A DNA stretch of 64,000 nt. Origin: Dillenia suffruticosa (taxonomy: Eukaryota > Streptophyta > Magnoliopsida > Dilleniales > Dilleniaceae). A model generated the notes under the pieces. It was not told where the DNA came from. It made no database searches and was given only the letters and a program-made list of their open reading frames with translations. Location of the stretch: the NCBI GenBank assembly GCA_033439265.1, contig JAVTVX010000009.1:2903609-2967608 (forward strand), read 5' to 3'. Each line of letters begins with the position of its first letter. The first letter of the stretch is position 1. This document shows, one piece after another, positions 24,266-35,484 of the stretch. The position numbers and the translations under genes were made by a program.

Positions 24266-27200
24266 AACGATACATTGAAACTCTCACTATCTTTCATTTC
24301 TATACAGATAAATTCATTAATTATACATTAATAGTACAACAAAATGCTAGTAAATTAGTGCAACTTTCTTGATAACACAAACTCATGACATCATTGGAGG
24401 TTCTTTTTTTTTTTTTTTTTTTTTCTTTTTTTTTCATATTATCGAAGACGAGTTCGTTTAAGATTATACCATATTGTAAGTCTCTAACTTACGCTTTTGA
24501 AAGAGGGGTACCATGTATACTAGTTGCCAGACTATACCATATTGTAAATGTGAAAGTTTTTTTGCCACTTACATTCAAGGGTGTCATGACACCCGGGTAG
24601 TGTCACGGTTAAAGCTCGAGCTCGAGCCCAGTCAAACCGAGCTCGAGACTGAGTATCTCGGTGTTGAGCTCGAGCCCAGCTGTATCGAGCTTGAACGCTT
24701 AATTTGAGAATTGATTAAACAATTTAATATCTTATGAATCCTGTATTCAATTTGTACCCTGTTACTTTGTTCACTCGGTACACTATTAATAAGTGAATAT
24801 GTCAAAATCCATAATTGAAACTTTCATAATTTCATCAAAAAGGTTTAGAATTCACTTAAATGGTTTGCCTAATAAGCATGATTTATAAGATATTACCGAC
24901 GGATAATCGGTGCAGTGGGATAGACGATGAAGTGCTAGTTCTCTTAATCAAGTCTTGATTTTAAAATTTGAGAATAAAAAAAAATTACATTAGAAAAATC
25001 GCATTCTAAATAGAACTCTCACTATTATTCAAATCAAATTAATTAAAATATAATTTTAAAAATCGATATTCTTGCACTAAAAAAAGGATTTTTAGACTAT
25101 TGTGCATGTACTCAGTAAACTCATCGGTTAAAATCGATATGAAAAGGAGAAGGGAAAAAAATAATAAAATAAAATAATATAATATAAAATAACCGGTTAA
25201 AACCAAAAGTTGGAGCACCTATTAATTATTTCTTCCACGAGTCCAATTTTTACAAGGCCAATTGTCCCATGAAAGAGAAAGTATACCCACGCCCAGAGAG
25301 AGAGAGAGAGAGAGAGAGAGGATATACATGGGCATGAGTGAGGATCGATGGAGAGGTGTGGCCCCCTAAAGATGGGGTTGGGTGGGTGATTAGGGTTTTG
25401 TGGTGTAAGGAATTGAAAGCAACTCCCATGTTCTCTTTCTGGTTTTGTGCTCTTTTTTTCAAACATTTTCTTAATTATTGTGCCCACCAAATATTCCCAT
25501 CTCCCACTAATTCCCGTATTTACTTTTTAGTTTATACCGCTCCTCCATGTTTTTTTGACTTCACCAATAATAATTTCCATCTTTATAAGTCCATATTTCA
25601 TCTTGCTTTTAGAAAATTGTCCTTCTACTATATTTTTCTCTCACTCTTTTTTTTTTTTAAATATTATCGATAAATCCTTTTATCATTTTAATCATAAAAT
25701 AAAGCATTATAAATGATCGAAACTTATTTTCGAAAAAATCTTTTTCTCTTTTTAGTACAATTGATATTAAGAAAAAGCACATTAGTGTAGGAATTTGTCT
25801 ATGAAAATGCTCTCTTAGGCACTTAAAAGTCCTTGCTAATCCTAACTACATATAATAAGGCATTAGGTGTATCCCTTTTATACATTCTTATAAGGCAAAG
25901 GTAACTACTTCCGATTTTGTGAAATATACATGTCCTAAATATATATTATCACTAATTATTTTATGAAATATTATACATTGCATCAAGTAGTATGATTCTA
26001 GCTTATAAATACAAGAGGTTCTAATAGGGACAATCGAGTGATAAATAGTTATCATTCAAGTATTTTTTTCGAGATCTCATGTTTGAATTTTAATGGGTAC
26101 GTATATTATCGTGACTTCTATATAACAAATTGTCTATGAAAATCTATATTGATACCGACAAATTAGAACTATGTTCCATATTAAGCATGCCACACTTAGT
26201 ACCCTGGACATTCTACAGCAAGTGGCAAATCATAACTAGAGAAGTTCCAATCACAAGAAAAAGTATTACTAAACCTAACAACAATTATAAGGCATTAGGT
26301 ATACCCCTTTATGCATTTTTATAAGGCATGGGTAATTTCTTTGGATTTTGTAAAATATACTTGTCCTAAATATACGTGATCTCTAATTATTTTACCAAAT
26401 ATAATATAACATGTCTAGCAGTAGTGATCCTATCAACAGACAGTTGGTGTAATAAGTAAAGGTATTAAATCTCACAAATTCAAAACTTGGAAACAAAAAA
26501 AAAAAACTATGTTAAAAAAACCATTTCCTAAAATGGACACGACAAACACTCGAATCAGATTAATCGAATATATAATTACAAATACCGATTGATATTACAT
26601 AAAAAAATCAAGAGATCCAGAGTTTTAATTCTCTTAATACACTTATCTTTGTTATTTTCTTTGCAATTGATAAAATTTTAGCAAATATTTTTATTTCTTT
26701 TTTGTTGTATAAAGATTTGAAGTTGAAATCATCACGTCGAAAGAAAAAAATTTATATCACGCTTTTGCTCGGTGATTCATTTGACCAAAAAGTTAAAGGC
26801 ACAACGCTGCTGCGATGTGCTCCTTGGACACGCGCAATGCATTTTAAGGCAAAGCTTGAGGACATGACTTTGGGAACATTTCTTTTTTTCGACTATAGAG
26901 GTATTTCCCTCGTGGGCTCCCTTTTTTATTATTACACTACAATAAAAATAATAATATAAATTTTAATTTCAATAATTGATATCGACTATTTGAGAAATAA
27001 ATAATTAATAAAATAAAATAATTATATACTTACTGCTCTTTTTTTTGGGGTGGGGGGATTGAAGGACTACCTTTTCTAGTCTTTCTATATCTTTCCAAAG
27101 GACACAGTTAGAGAGACCAAACATATATCAAGACAACAGATGCCAAGAGGCCTTTGGTACGAGGCCTAGAAGTTTAGTTCACCTTTTCCTTGACATCTAT

Positions 27201-28574
27201 TAAGATGTTTGATCCTAGCTTTATTTAATTCTTAAAACTTTAATTATCAAATGATTTTCGCTTCAGACTGTGAAGCAGTTATAGATGTTTAAAATTTTAA
27301 TAGTAATATAATGATAAATTTGTTTTAAAATTATTATTTATAATTTAAATATCGTATTCATAGGAAAATAATACATCTGCTTATCTATTGTCATGGTTTA
27401 TTCAATTAAAAAAGTTTATTTTCATTTTAATGGAAAAATGCAAATTAACTTTTTTTTTAAGTAACAAATGGTGTATTACTAATATTGGCACTCATACACA
27501 ATTCAGTAATTGGATACTGATATCTTTTAAATAAAATTTTAAATTCAAATTTTGTATATATTATAAATAAATATTACGAGAGTTTTACTTTTTAAAAATT
27601 TCATTCAATTTGAATCCAATTTAATTGGATTATCACGTAATTATTATATATAAAAAAAAAACATTGACACCTACACCGATGTCGACACTTCTTTTAATCT
27701 CTAGTTTCTACTATGGGTTGGTAATTTTTATGAATTCGAAGCCATTAAATTAATCAACCCTTTTGGTATTCGACAAAGTTCTTAAGCTTTGGTGGGAATT
27801 AGTAGAGGGCAAAAGGAGACAAAATACTATATGCCCCACCTTTTTTTTTTTTGCAAAAGTTGATTTACCCTTTTTTTTTTCTTTTGCTTTTTCCACTTTT
27901 TGAATATCGGCAAAGTTGTTCACGTGGCTTTATATTTTAAGGTGTGGGTCTTTCCAACTAGAAGACAAGGTTGCATAATTGAGACAATCATTTTGAGTTC
28001 TTGAAATTTAGACAAGAAAATAAAAAAGATAATTTCAATTTGCTATTAAGTTATTATAAGCTAAAACCATGTCCTCGTTGAGCTCATGGTAGAATTTAAT
28101 CAATTCCAAACCTGATTATTGGATATTTATTTATGACCGTTGTGTTGTCGATCTTTCTTAAATTTTCTATTTCACGAGGATAGAAATCGATGCTTGGTTT
28201 TCCGCAGGTAGAAAAGCATGCGGAGCATCCTTGATGCCTTGTCAAAGAATTAATGGAAACGGAAATGGTTTGACAAATCTTAATCCCCAAACACTTCGAA
28301 ACTCGCTGCAATTTTTCTCTCTTTCTCCAAAGAACCAAGAAGTCGGGGAGTAAGAGCCAGTCAGATGATGCCAATAGTGTGATTAGAAAGGGTTCTACAA
28401 AAAAATTGTTGACTAGAAGAAACTCGAAACCCTAGAAGTGGGGGCTCTTGCAGTTGTAAGGAATTGATTATCAATGCAATAATAGACGGACAGTGACCCT
28501 TTTAGTCCAACAAGAGATAGAGCATGACATCATTTAGATCCATGGTGGAACGATACGGTGATTGAAAATTTAAA
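24266..28574 (+). repeat. Remnant of a second duplication unit, NAT gene lost
   Basis: Directly after the NAT-A 3' region the sequence jumps to DNA matching 40665-46740 of unit 3 and scattered parts of 7660-12060 of unit 1. Anchors: 24276-24370 with 40665-40760; 25205-25290 with 43437-43520; 25335-25660 with 43715-44045; 25750-26000 with 44165-44470; 26640-26930 with 44640-44880; 27050-27200 with 44930-45080; 27820-28560 with 45535-46735. It has neither the MRPL47-derived left end nor the NAT gene. It contains a B-family repeat near 24938-25075 and a GA run at 25294-25321. No gene was recognised. Confidence 0.75.
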
Positions 28575-30427
28575 ATAATTACATGTCCGGTTCATAAATT
28601 TTACCTTAAATTCACAAATTAATTCATAAATTTCAAAACGCTAGAATTGAAAATCTAAATTTCAAAATTCATAACTTATTAATCCTTCTCTTAATTACGA
28701 CGCCAACCTGATCGTTAAATGTTGATATGGATCTACATGATAGATGATGTGGTAGGTAAATTCTGAATTGGATTTCATCTCGATAAGAATTGTTGACGTG
28801 TCACCTGACACGTCAGCATATGCACACAATAGCACTGCGACGTTAGCAACATGTTGATGTGGTAGTGCCACATCACCCCCAAAATTAAAAGAGAAATAAA
28901 TAAAAAAAAACAAAAAAAATGAAAAAGCTCGTAAAAAACCGAGGCTGAGAGGAAGAAAAAACAAAAACAAAATAAAATTCTCTCTCTCCCCCCCTCTTTC
29001 CTAGTTTCTGACTCTCTCATCTCTTCATGGATCAACAGCAATGGAAGGGTAAAAGCAAAAAACCAATGATGACCCAACCCTAGAATAGAAGAACCAAGCC
29101 CGAACCAAGTGAGGTTTGTGGATGGAACCTTAGAAACCAATGGCGATTGTGGATGAAAGGATGCGGAGAAGTCGAAGGTCGCGATGGAATCTAATTGATC
29201 AAAACTGCGAAGGTAGTGTGATGCAAACTTAGAGAAGTTGAAGGAGATTTCTGCAGTCAAAGGTTCAAGGCTACGGTGGAGACGATGATTTCAAAGGCGT
29301 AGGTGGAGACGGCTTTAGTTGGGGACTTCTGCGTCTTTGTTTTTTTTTTTCTTTTAATATTGTGAAATAGAGGTAGGGAGATTTCTAAATGAGTTTTTTG
29401 TTTCTTCCTTTGGGGAAATTTTTGTTTACCATCGACACAAGTATGTAACCCCAATTTGGGGAAATTTTTGTTCACAATCAACCGATTTGCAAAATCAACA
29501 ATCAACTTCTGAAATTTCCAAAATTTCTTCCCTCTATCGGATAATAACAAAACTTCTATAACCCCAATTTGGGGAAATTTTTGTTCACCATCAAACCCCA
29601 CTTTCTCCCTCTAACCCACTCTCTCTCCAAAATCCCAACCTTCTGCTCCTTAATTCTTCAAAATTTCACGTTTGGGTGTGCAAAAACCACTCTTGGAGAG
29701 CCAATTGGGACTGCTGGGTTTGGAAATGACATTCTCTCTCTTCCCAAACAAAAAGAAGAAATCCCAAATGGCATTCAGTGATGGCAGATTCCGTGGAGAG
29801 TTCAAAATTGGGATGAAGAAGGGTTTTTTTATATTTGATATAGTGATTTTTGTGATTTAATTGAAGTTAAAAAAAAATTAGAAAGATTGATAGAGAGAGA
29901 GAGAGAGCGCTATGGCACTTTCCATTGAAAGAAATGGAGAAGGGGCATGTGGGTTTCACGCACAGAAGAGAGAGAAAACACAATATATTTTTGTGGTTTA
30001 AATTATATTAATATTTAATTTATAAAAATAAAAATAAAACAAAAAAATTGTTTCTATCATTGAAATAAAACTTAAGTGCAACGTCAGCATATTGGTGACG
30101 TGGCAGTATAAGATGTTTGGGGTGATGACTTGGCATGTCACGTCAGCATTTTTCTAACGTGGAAACTTTGTAAGTATCTGGTGCTGATGTGACAACTGAC
30201 AGGTTAGCAATTTCTGCCACGCCGGAAGCTAGCTGAGAAAATATCCCTCCATATCATCTGTCATACTGATCCAAGTCTGCATTTAACGGTTAAGTTGGCA
30301 CTATTAGTAATGGAAGGACTAATAGTGTTATGAATTTTGAAGTTTAGATATTTAGTCGTTGTGGTTTGAAATTCATAGACTAATTTATGAATGTGAAGTT
30401 AAATTCAGAAATTTGATACGTAATTAT
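28575..30427. mobile_element. MULE with about 300-bp terminal inverted repeats
   Basis: The left end (28575 to about 28885) and the right end (about 30105-30427) are inverted copies. ATAATTACATG pairs with ATAATTACGTA, AAATTAATTCATAAATTTC with AAATTAGTCTATGAATTTC, then CAAAATTCATAAC, GTTAAATG, GATAGATGATGTGG with GACAGATGATATGG, and CACGTCAGC with CACATCAGC. Ends this long and subterminal ACGTCAGC/TGACGTGGCA blocks are typical of plant Mutator-like elements. The interior (28900-30050) has no transposase. It holds three copies of a TTTGGGGAAATTTTTGTT repeat and CT-rich and T-rich tracts, and may include captured genic DNA. A target-site repeat could not be settled. It sits at the right edge of the unit 2 remnant, in sequence matching TGAAAATTTAAGCCAATT of unit 1. 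Confidence 0.75.
29411..29590. repeat. Three copies of a palindrome-bearing repeat inside the MULE
   Basis: TTTGGGGAAATTTTTGTTTACC at about 29410 and two copies of ACCCCAATTTGGGGAAATTT beginning near 29448 and 29561, the second and third preceded by GTAA/ATAA. CCCCAATTTGGGG inside them is nearly self-complementary. The related MULE in NAT-A has CCCCAAACCGATTTGGGG at 18542-18559 in the matching inner zone. Confidence 0.7.
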
Positions 30428-30650
30428 CTTGTTTTTATTTGCATGCCTATGCTCATGGGCAAAATAGATAGTTTCATTTGTTTTAATTGCATCCTTGAAC
30501 AAGAAAAATGCTAGTTATTGAATAATTTTAAATAAAATTTTGAATTTAAGTTTTGTATATAACGAAATTTAGTGCTAACATAATTTTACCTCTTAAGAAA
30601 CCAATTTGGTTTAAACCGAATTTACTTGAACCTAATATAATAATTGGATA
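30428..30650. other. AT-rich spacer between the MULE and the T-rich tract
   Basis: Nothing recognisable as a gene. The part at 30505-30640 (AAATAAAATTTTGAATTTAA, then GTATATAACG and AACCGAATTTACTTGAACC) resembles the 3' part of the decayed S3 SINE-like copies. Confidence 0.35.
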
Positions 30651-33340
30651 ATGGTCGTTTATCTTACTATAATAGAAGCAAACAAGTGGGGGAGAGGGAG
30701 TGGGAGGGAGTGCCACCTCAGCAGTGAACAGTTTGCTACTGTTTATTCTCTTTATTTTTTTGGTTTCTTTTCTTTTTCTTTTTCTTTTTTTACTTTTTTT
30801 CCACCTATTTATCCTTGTTTTCGTGCTTCTTTTTTTTTTTTTACTACTTTTTTTTCCACCCTTCACCCTTCCTCTTTCCTTTTTTTTATTTCTTTTTTTT
30901 TTTTACTTTTTCTGGGTTTGTTCTTCTTCCTTTTTTTTTTTACTTCATTTTTTTCCACCCTTCATCATTCTTTTTCTTTTTTAGGTTTCACAGTTACCGA
31001 TTTATTATTATTTTTTTTTTTTTGCTTTTTTTTCACCCATTTACCCCTTTTTTTGCTTTTTCTTTTTTTTCTTCGTTTTTTTTCACTCTTCACACTTTTC
31101 TTTTTTACTTTTTTTGGGTTTCCCCTTCCTTTTTTTTTTATTTTTTACTCTTTTTGGGTTTCTTCTTCTTCCTTTTTATTTTTACTTCATTTTTTCCCAC
31201 CCTTGATCATTCCTTTTTTTTTAGGTTTCACGGTTACTGGTTTGTTGCTATTCCTTTTTTTTCACCCATTTACACTATTTTTTTTATTTTTCTTCTTTTT
31301 TTTTTTCACTCTTCAAACTTCCTTTTTTTTTTTTGAGTTTCTTCTTCTTTTTTTTTTCACCGTTCACCATTCTTTTTTTTCTCTCATTTTTTTTTCAGAT
31401 TCCGCTATTACCGATTTGCTATTATTCCTATTTTTTACTTCTTTTTTTTCACCCATTTACTATTTTTTTCCCTTTTTTTACTTCTTTTTTTTTTTTATCA
31501 TTCACCCTTCCTTTTTTTTAACTTTTTTTGGGTTTCTTTTTTTTTTTTTTTTTCACATGTCATCTTTCTTTTTTTTCACTCCTTTTTTTTTGGGTTTCAT
31601 GCTACCGATTTGCTACTGTTCTTTCTTTTTCACTTTTTTTTTATTTCTTCTTTGTTTTTTTTTACTTTTTTCCCTACCCTTCACTCGTAAGGAAAGGGGA
31701 GTGGGAGGGAATGTCATCTTGTATGGGAACGGTTGGCTACTGTTTTCTCTTTTTTTATTTCTTTTTTTTTTTTTTGACTTTTTTACTTCTTTTTTTCACC
31801 CTTCACCCTTCCTTCTCTCTGTTTGTTTTTTTTTTTTTTTTACCTTTTTTAGATTTTGTCTTTTCTTTTTTTCACCCTTCACGCTTTTTTTTTCATTCAA
31901 TTTTTTTTTTTGCATTCCACTGTTACCGGTTTGCTACTATTCTTTCTTTTTTTTACTTATTTTCTTCTTTACTTTTTTTTTCCACCATTCACTCTATATA
32001 TATATCTTATTTTAATTTTAGTCTTTTTTAATTTTCTTAATTAATTATAATAATAATAATAATGTTACTATTATAGAAAGCAACAGTAGAGATGGGGTGT
32101 GGGAGGACGTGCCACGTCGGATAGGAACAGTAACACACTGTTCCCTTCCTTTTTTTTCCTCTTTTTTTGAGATTTCTTTATTTCTTCTTTTAAGATAAGA
32201 AACAAGTAGGGGAGGGGGGAGGGGGAGTTAGAGGGAGTTGCACATCAGATGGAAATAGTAGATAACTGTTCTTTTTTTTTTCCTCTTTATTTTCTTTGGA
32301 GTTTCTTTCTATAATTTTAATGTTATCTTAATTTTAATATTTTTTAACTATATATAAAAAGCAAGTGAAGAGAGGGTGGGAGGGATTGTCACTTTGGATA
32401 GGAACAGTTTGTTGTTGTACCCTTTTTTCTTTCTTTTCTTTGGGTTTCTTTTTCCCTTTTTTTTTTTACTTTTTTTTTCTAACTCTTCACTATTTTTTTC
32501 ACTCTTTTTTTTGAATTCTACTATTACTGGTTTACTACTATTCTTTTTTTTTTACTTCCTTTTTTTTTGCTTTTTTTTTTTTACTATTTTTTTTCCCACC
32601 CTTCACCCTCCGTTTTTTTTTTATTTTTTTTACTTATTTTTGGGTCTCTCTTATTATTTTTTTTACTTCTCTTTTTTTTCACTCTTTTTTTTTATTCTAC
32701 TATTACCGATTTGTTACTATTCCTTTTTTTTCTTCTTCTTTTTCTTTTTTACTTCTTTTTTTTCTTCCTTCACTCTATTTGCCTTATTAATCTATCTCTT
32801 CTCCTCTTTCCGCTTTTTTTTCACTTCTTTTTTTTTGTGGATTTCACTGTTTTCGCAACTCTTTTTGGATGTCCCCTCCTCTTGATGCAATTTAGTTTTT
32901 TTCGAGTCATTTTCTTTTTTTAGACCATTTTTTATTGTCTAATTTACTACAACACTCTCCGATAAAAAAACTGTGTGCATGTACAAGTACACACCATTGA
33001 AAATTTTTTTAAAAAAACAAGTGGGGAGGGGGAGGTAGGAGAAATTGTCACCATGGATGGGAACAGTTTGCTACTGTTTCCTTCTTTTTTTCTTTTTTTT
33101 TCCCATCCTTTACCCTTCAGTTTTTTTCTTTTTTTTTTTTACTTCTTTTTTTTGTTCACTCTTCACCCTTCCTTTTTTTGGGTTTCTTCTTCTATTTTTT
33201 TTTTTACTTTTTTTTTCACTCTTTTTTTTTTGTTCCCCTATTACTCGTTTCCTACTATTTCCTTTTTTTCTACTTTTTTTGTTTTTTCTTTTTCTTTTTT
33301 ACTTCTTTTTTTCACTCTTCATCATTTTCTTTCAATAATT
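30651..33340. repeat. T-rich tract with two recurring islands (tandem-array-like)
   Basis: About 2.7 kb of plus-strand poly-T broken by short C/A/G. Two islands recur. Island I (about 60 bp: CAAGTGGGG, GTGGGAGGGA, TGYCACNTC, GGAACAGTTTGCTACTGTT) is at about 30679, 31690, 32075, 32199, 32360 and 33017. Island II (about 30 bp: TTCTACTATTACCGATTTGC and TACTATTC) is at about 30987, 31224, 31399, 31588, 31912, 32516, 32694 and 33231. Island I ends in the same TTTGCTACTGTT as island II. ACCCTTCACCCTTCC and ACCCATTTAC motifs also recur between them. The long Phe-rich open frames across the tract (such as 30651-32015) are composition artefacts. Confidence 0.75.
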
Positions 33341-33535
33341 ATAACACACACAAAATAAAGAAATAAAAAAGTCTGGGCTAAGGCCTCACTTTGTGCAACC
33401 AGAACCCTCCTAGTAATATAATAAATAAATAAATAAACTCTTTAAAAAAAAAGTTGTTTGGCTTCTAGTTTCTAGAAACCCCATTTTTGAGTATGCCATT
33501 TTGAGAATAAGGTAAGGAGTTGATTTCCTTTCTCT
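33341..33535. other. Spacer before duplication unit 3
   Basis: AT-rich sequence with a short (AAAT)n-like run at 33420-33436. It joins the MRPL47 copy at about 33536, where similarity to 5125 begins. Nothing else was recognised. Confidence 0.4.
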
Positions 33536-33589
33536 CTCAGATCTGGCTGCCGCAAATAATGCCCTCCCAAATACTCTTCTAACAAACAT
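33536..33589 (-). pseudogene. Truncated MRPL47 copy (promoter, leader and first codons)
   Basis: The minus-strand start codon at 33589 opens MFVRRVFGRALFAAARSE, identical to real MRPL47 except for Lys to Arg. The copy then leaves the homology at about 33536 and reads into unrelated DNA. The upstream donor (CAG|GTATGT near 33950) and the acceptor next to the ATG are kept. It is therefore a duplicated promoter and transit-peptide start without the ribosomal protein body. Confidence 0.85.
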
Positions 33590-34161
33590 TACTACAATTT
33601 CCACAGGAAATTCCCAAGCATGACAAGAGGTATCTGGGGTTTGGAAGACCCAAAACCCCAAAAGTTTTGTCAACACACAGACACGTCATATCATCTCACA
33701 ACAATCTATAGAAATACTAATCGATCGCAAGGGAAATTAAAGCAAAACCCAGAAGAAAAAAAAAAGAAATTAAAAAAAAAAATAAGATGCTACAATTCCT
33801 GCATAATAGTGTATTCGATTCGGGGGGGGGGGAGTGAAGATGTCTCATATCACAGCTTATAGTAGTGAAATGAAAAGAGAAATTAAAGCAATACCCATAA
33901 AATGAAACTTGAGCTAGTGATCGAGTTGTCTCCACATACCTGCTGTTATAGCAAAATAGCGTTTATGCTCAGAAGATGTTTGGGAAAATGTTTGAAAGAC
34001 GAGCTCTCGGGAATGTGAATCTAATCGTTGACTTGAACCGCAACTTTGAGTTAGTTAAGTTTCTGATGATCTTTCCAAGTTTGAGACGGCTCTTCAATGC
34101 TTGCGAGCGACTCCGGTCATTCTGTAGCGGGAGGATGATTCTGCACTTTTGGGTGGGGGTG

Positions 34162-34260
34162 TTTTTTTTTTTTTTTTGGTACAAGGAGATGTAACCACTC
34201 AAACCGGAGAAGGAAGGATGGAAGTAGAGAAATTCTACCGCTTGAACTGTCCCTGAGGGA
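34162..34260 (-). mobile_element. SINE-like element (family S1) with perfect 18-bp target repeats
   Basis: The 99-bp body starts with a 17-base T run and is flanked by perfect 18-bp repeats CACTTTTGGGTGGGGGTG (34144-34161 and 34261-34278). Unit 1 has the uninterrupted site at about 5605-5622 (CGCTTTTGGGTGGGGGTG). On the minus strand the body begins TCCCTCAGGGACAGTTCAAG and has an A-box-like AGTTCAAGCGGTAGAA. It is a recent, clean retroposition restricted to unit 3. Confidence 0.85.
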
Positions 34261-34330
34261 CACTTTTGGGTGGGGGTGTGGCACCCCTGACGTCGTCTCT
34301 GATTAATTCTGGGCAACATATTTGTTTTAG

Positions 34331-34537
34331 ACAGACGTGGATTGGCTCAACTGGATGTGAGTACCCTTCAACATGACCAAGTTTTGACTCCTGTTGGGAG
34401 TATCGGGTTTTCATGTGTATGGAGCGTTCCCGTTAGGAGACCCACCTTCCGAAAGGAGTCATTGCAACGATCGGTTCAGATTCGTTGAGGCAAAACTCCA
34501 GATACCAAACAGTGTACAAGACATGATACAAAAAAAA
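34331..34537 (+). mobile_element. tRNA-derived SINE restricted to unit 3
   Basis: The roughly 207-bp insertion is flanked by imperfect repeats ATATTTGTTTTAG (34318-34330) and ATATTCGTTTTGG (34538-34550). Unit 1 has only one ATTCGTTTTGG at 5660. An A-box-like TTGGCTCAACTGGATG and a B-box-like AGTTTTGACTCC stand at tRNA-like spacing near the 5' end. The 3' part has ATCGGTTCAGATTCGTTGAGG, CCAGATACC and a terminal A run. The 3' part resembles the SINE at 55890-56074 (GGTCGATCCAGATTTGTTCGG, CCGGATACC), so the two are likely related. Confidence 0.8.
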
Positions 34538-35484
34538 ATATTCGTTTTGGGCCCTTCTCGGGGATGGACCTGTTTCTCTCCAATGCTGCAGGCCCAATTG
34601 GAAGTCTTCATGAGGGGGTATGCTTCATGGGCCTTGGGTTTCTTCCATGTTCGACCTAGTTTTATCGGACTTTTTGTGTCTATTGTCCCGTGTTATCGGT
34701 TTTGCACTCTTTGACGGCAGGTCTAATGTTGGTGTTTTGGTCCGATTGGAGCCGTAGGGTTGGGCTATCTTCTGAGCCAGTTTGCCGGTTGTCCGGCCTT
34801 GGCCCCCCTAAAACTATACTTCTTTTTTTCTTATTTCTTTTTTAGGGATGTGATCACTAAACTGTCATTTTGAAGATTTTAAAACTATTCCTTGTTGGGA
34901 TCCAAAGAATGCATCTCTTTTATTTATGATTTGGAAGAGACTTTTTTTTTACTTGACCATTAATATCTGAAAACTCAACTGATTCAGTTGGAATAGTTGT
35001 AGAGTCTACTTTAGGGGCAGAATCTTCTGACTCCTGTTTTTTTATTCCTAAAACTTGAACTCGAGATCTTAATTAAGAAAGTCAGGTACTTTGCCACTAA
35101 ATCCACATGTCGTTGGTACGATCCGGAAGAGATGATGAGACAAGAAATGCCCTCTGCACTCTGAGGACAGGTTCCATGTTGGTGTTCAGGCCAGTTAGGG
35201 CCTTCTAGGGTTGGTCTTCTCTTTGAGCCAAGCTTTTTTCATGTTGTTGGGTTCGACCTCCCTGGAGAACACACGCACGCACGATACCTTAAGAGTTGGT
35301 CAAATGAAATAGACCCATTTTTTCTTGTGAATGTGGGTAAAACAAAAGCTGGGGATGCAAAGAATTGACTTCTTTATATGAGCCCAAAAATACCATCCGT
35401 GCCAATATCAAGAATCAAACAAAAAATTATGAGAGTATGGCACTGTCGTCATTACTTGTTTTTTTGTTTTTTTTTTGGCCTTTT

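Noticed and set aside
28695-29601. Minus-strand frames within the MULE (91, 161 and 114 codons)
   Set aside because: They cross the terminal repeat and CT/T-rich tracts and show no transposase motif.
30651-32031. A 454-codon Phe-rich open frame and overlapping frames
   Set aside because: Product of T-rich low-complexity sequence lacking TAA/TAG/TGA; no protein-like pattern.
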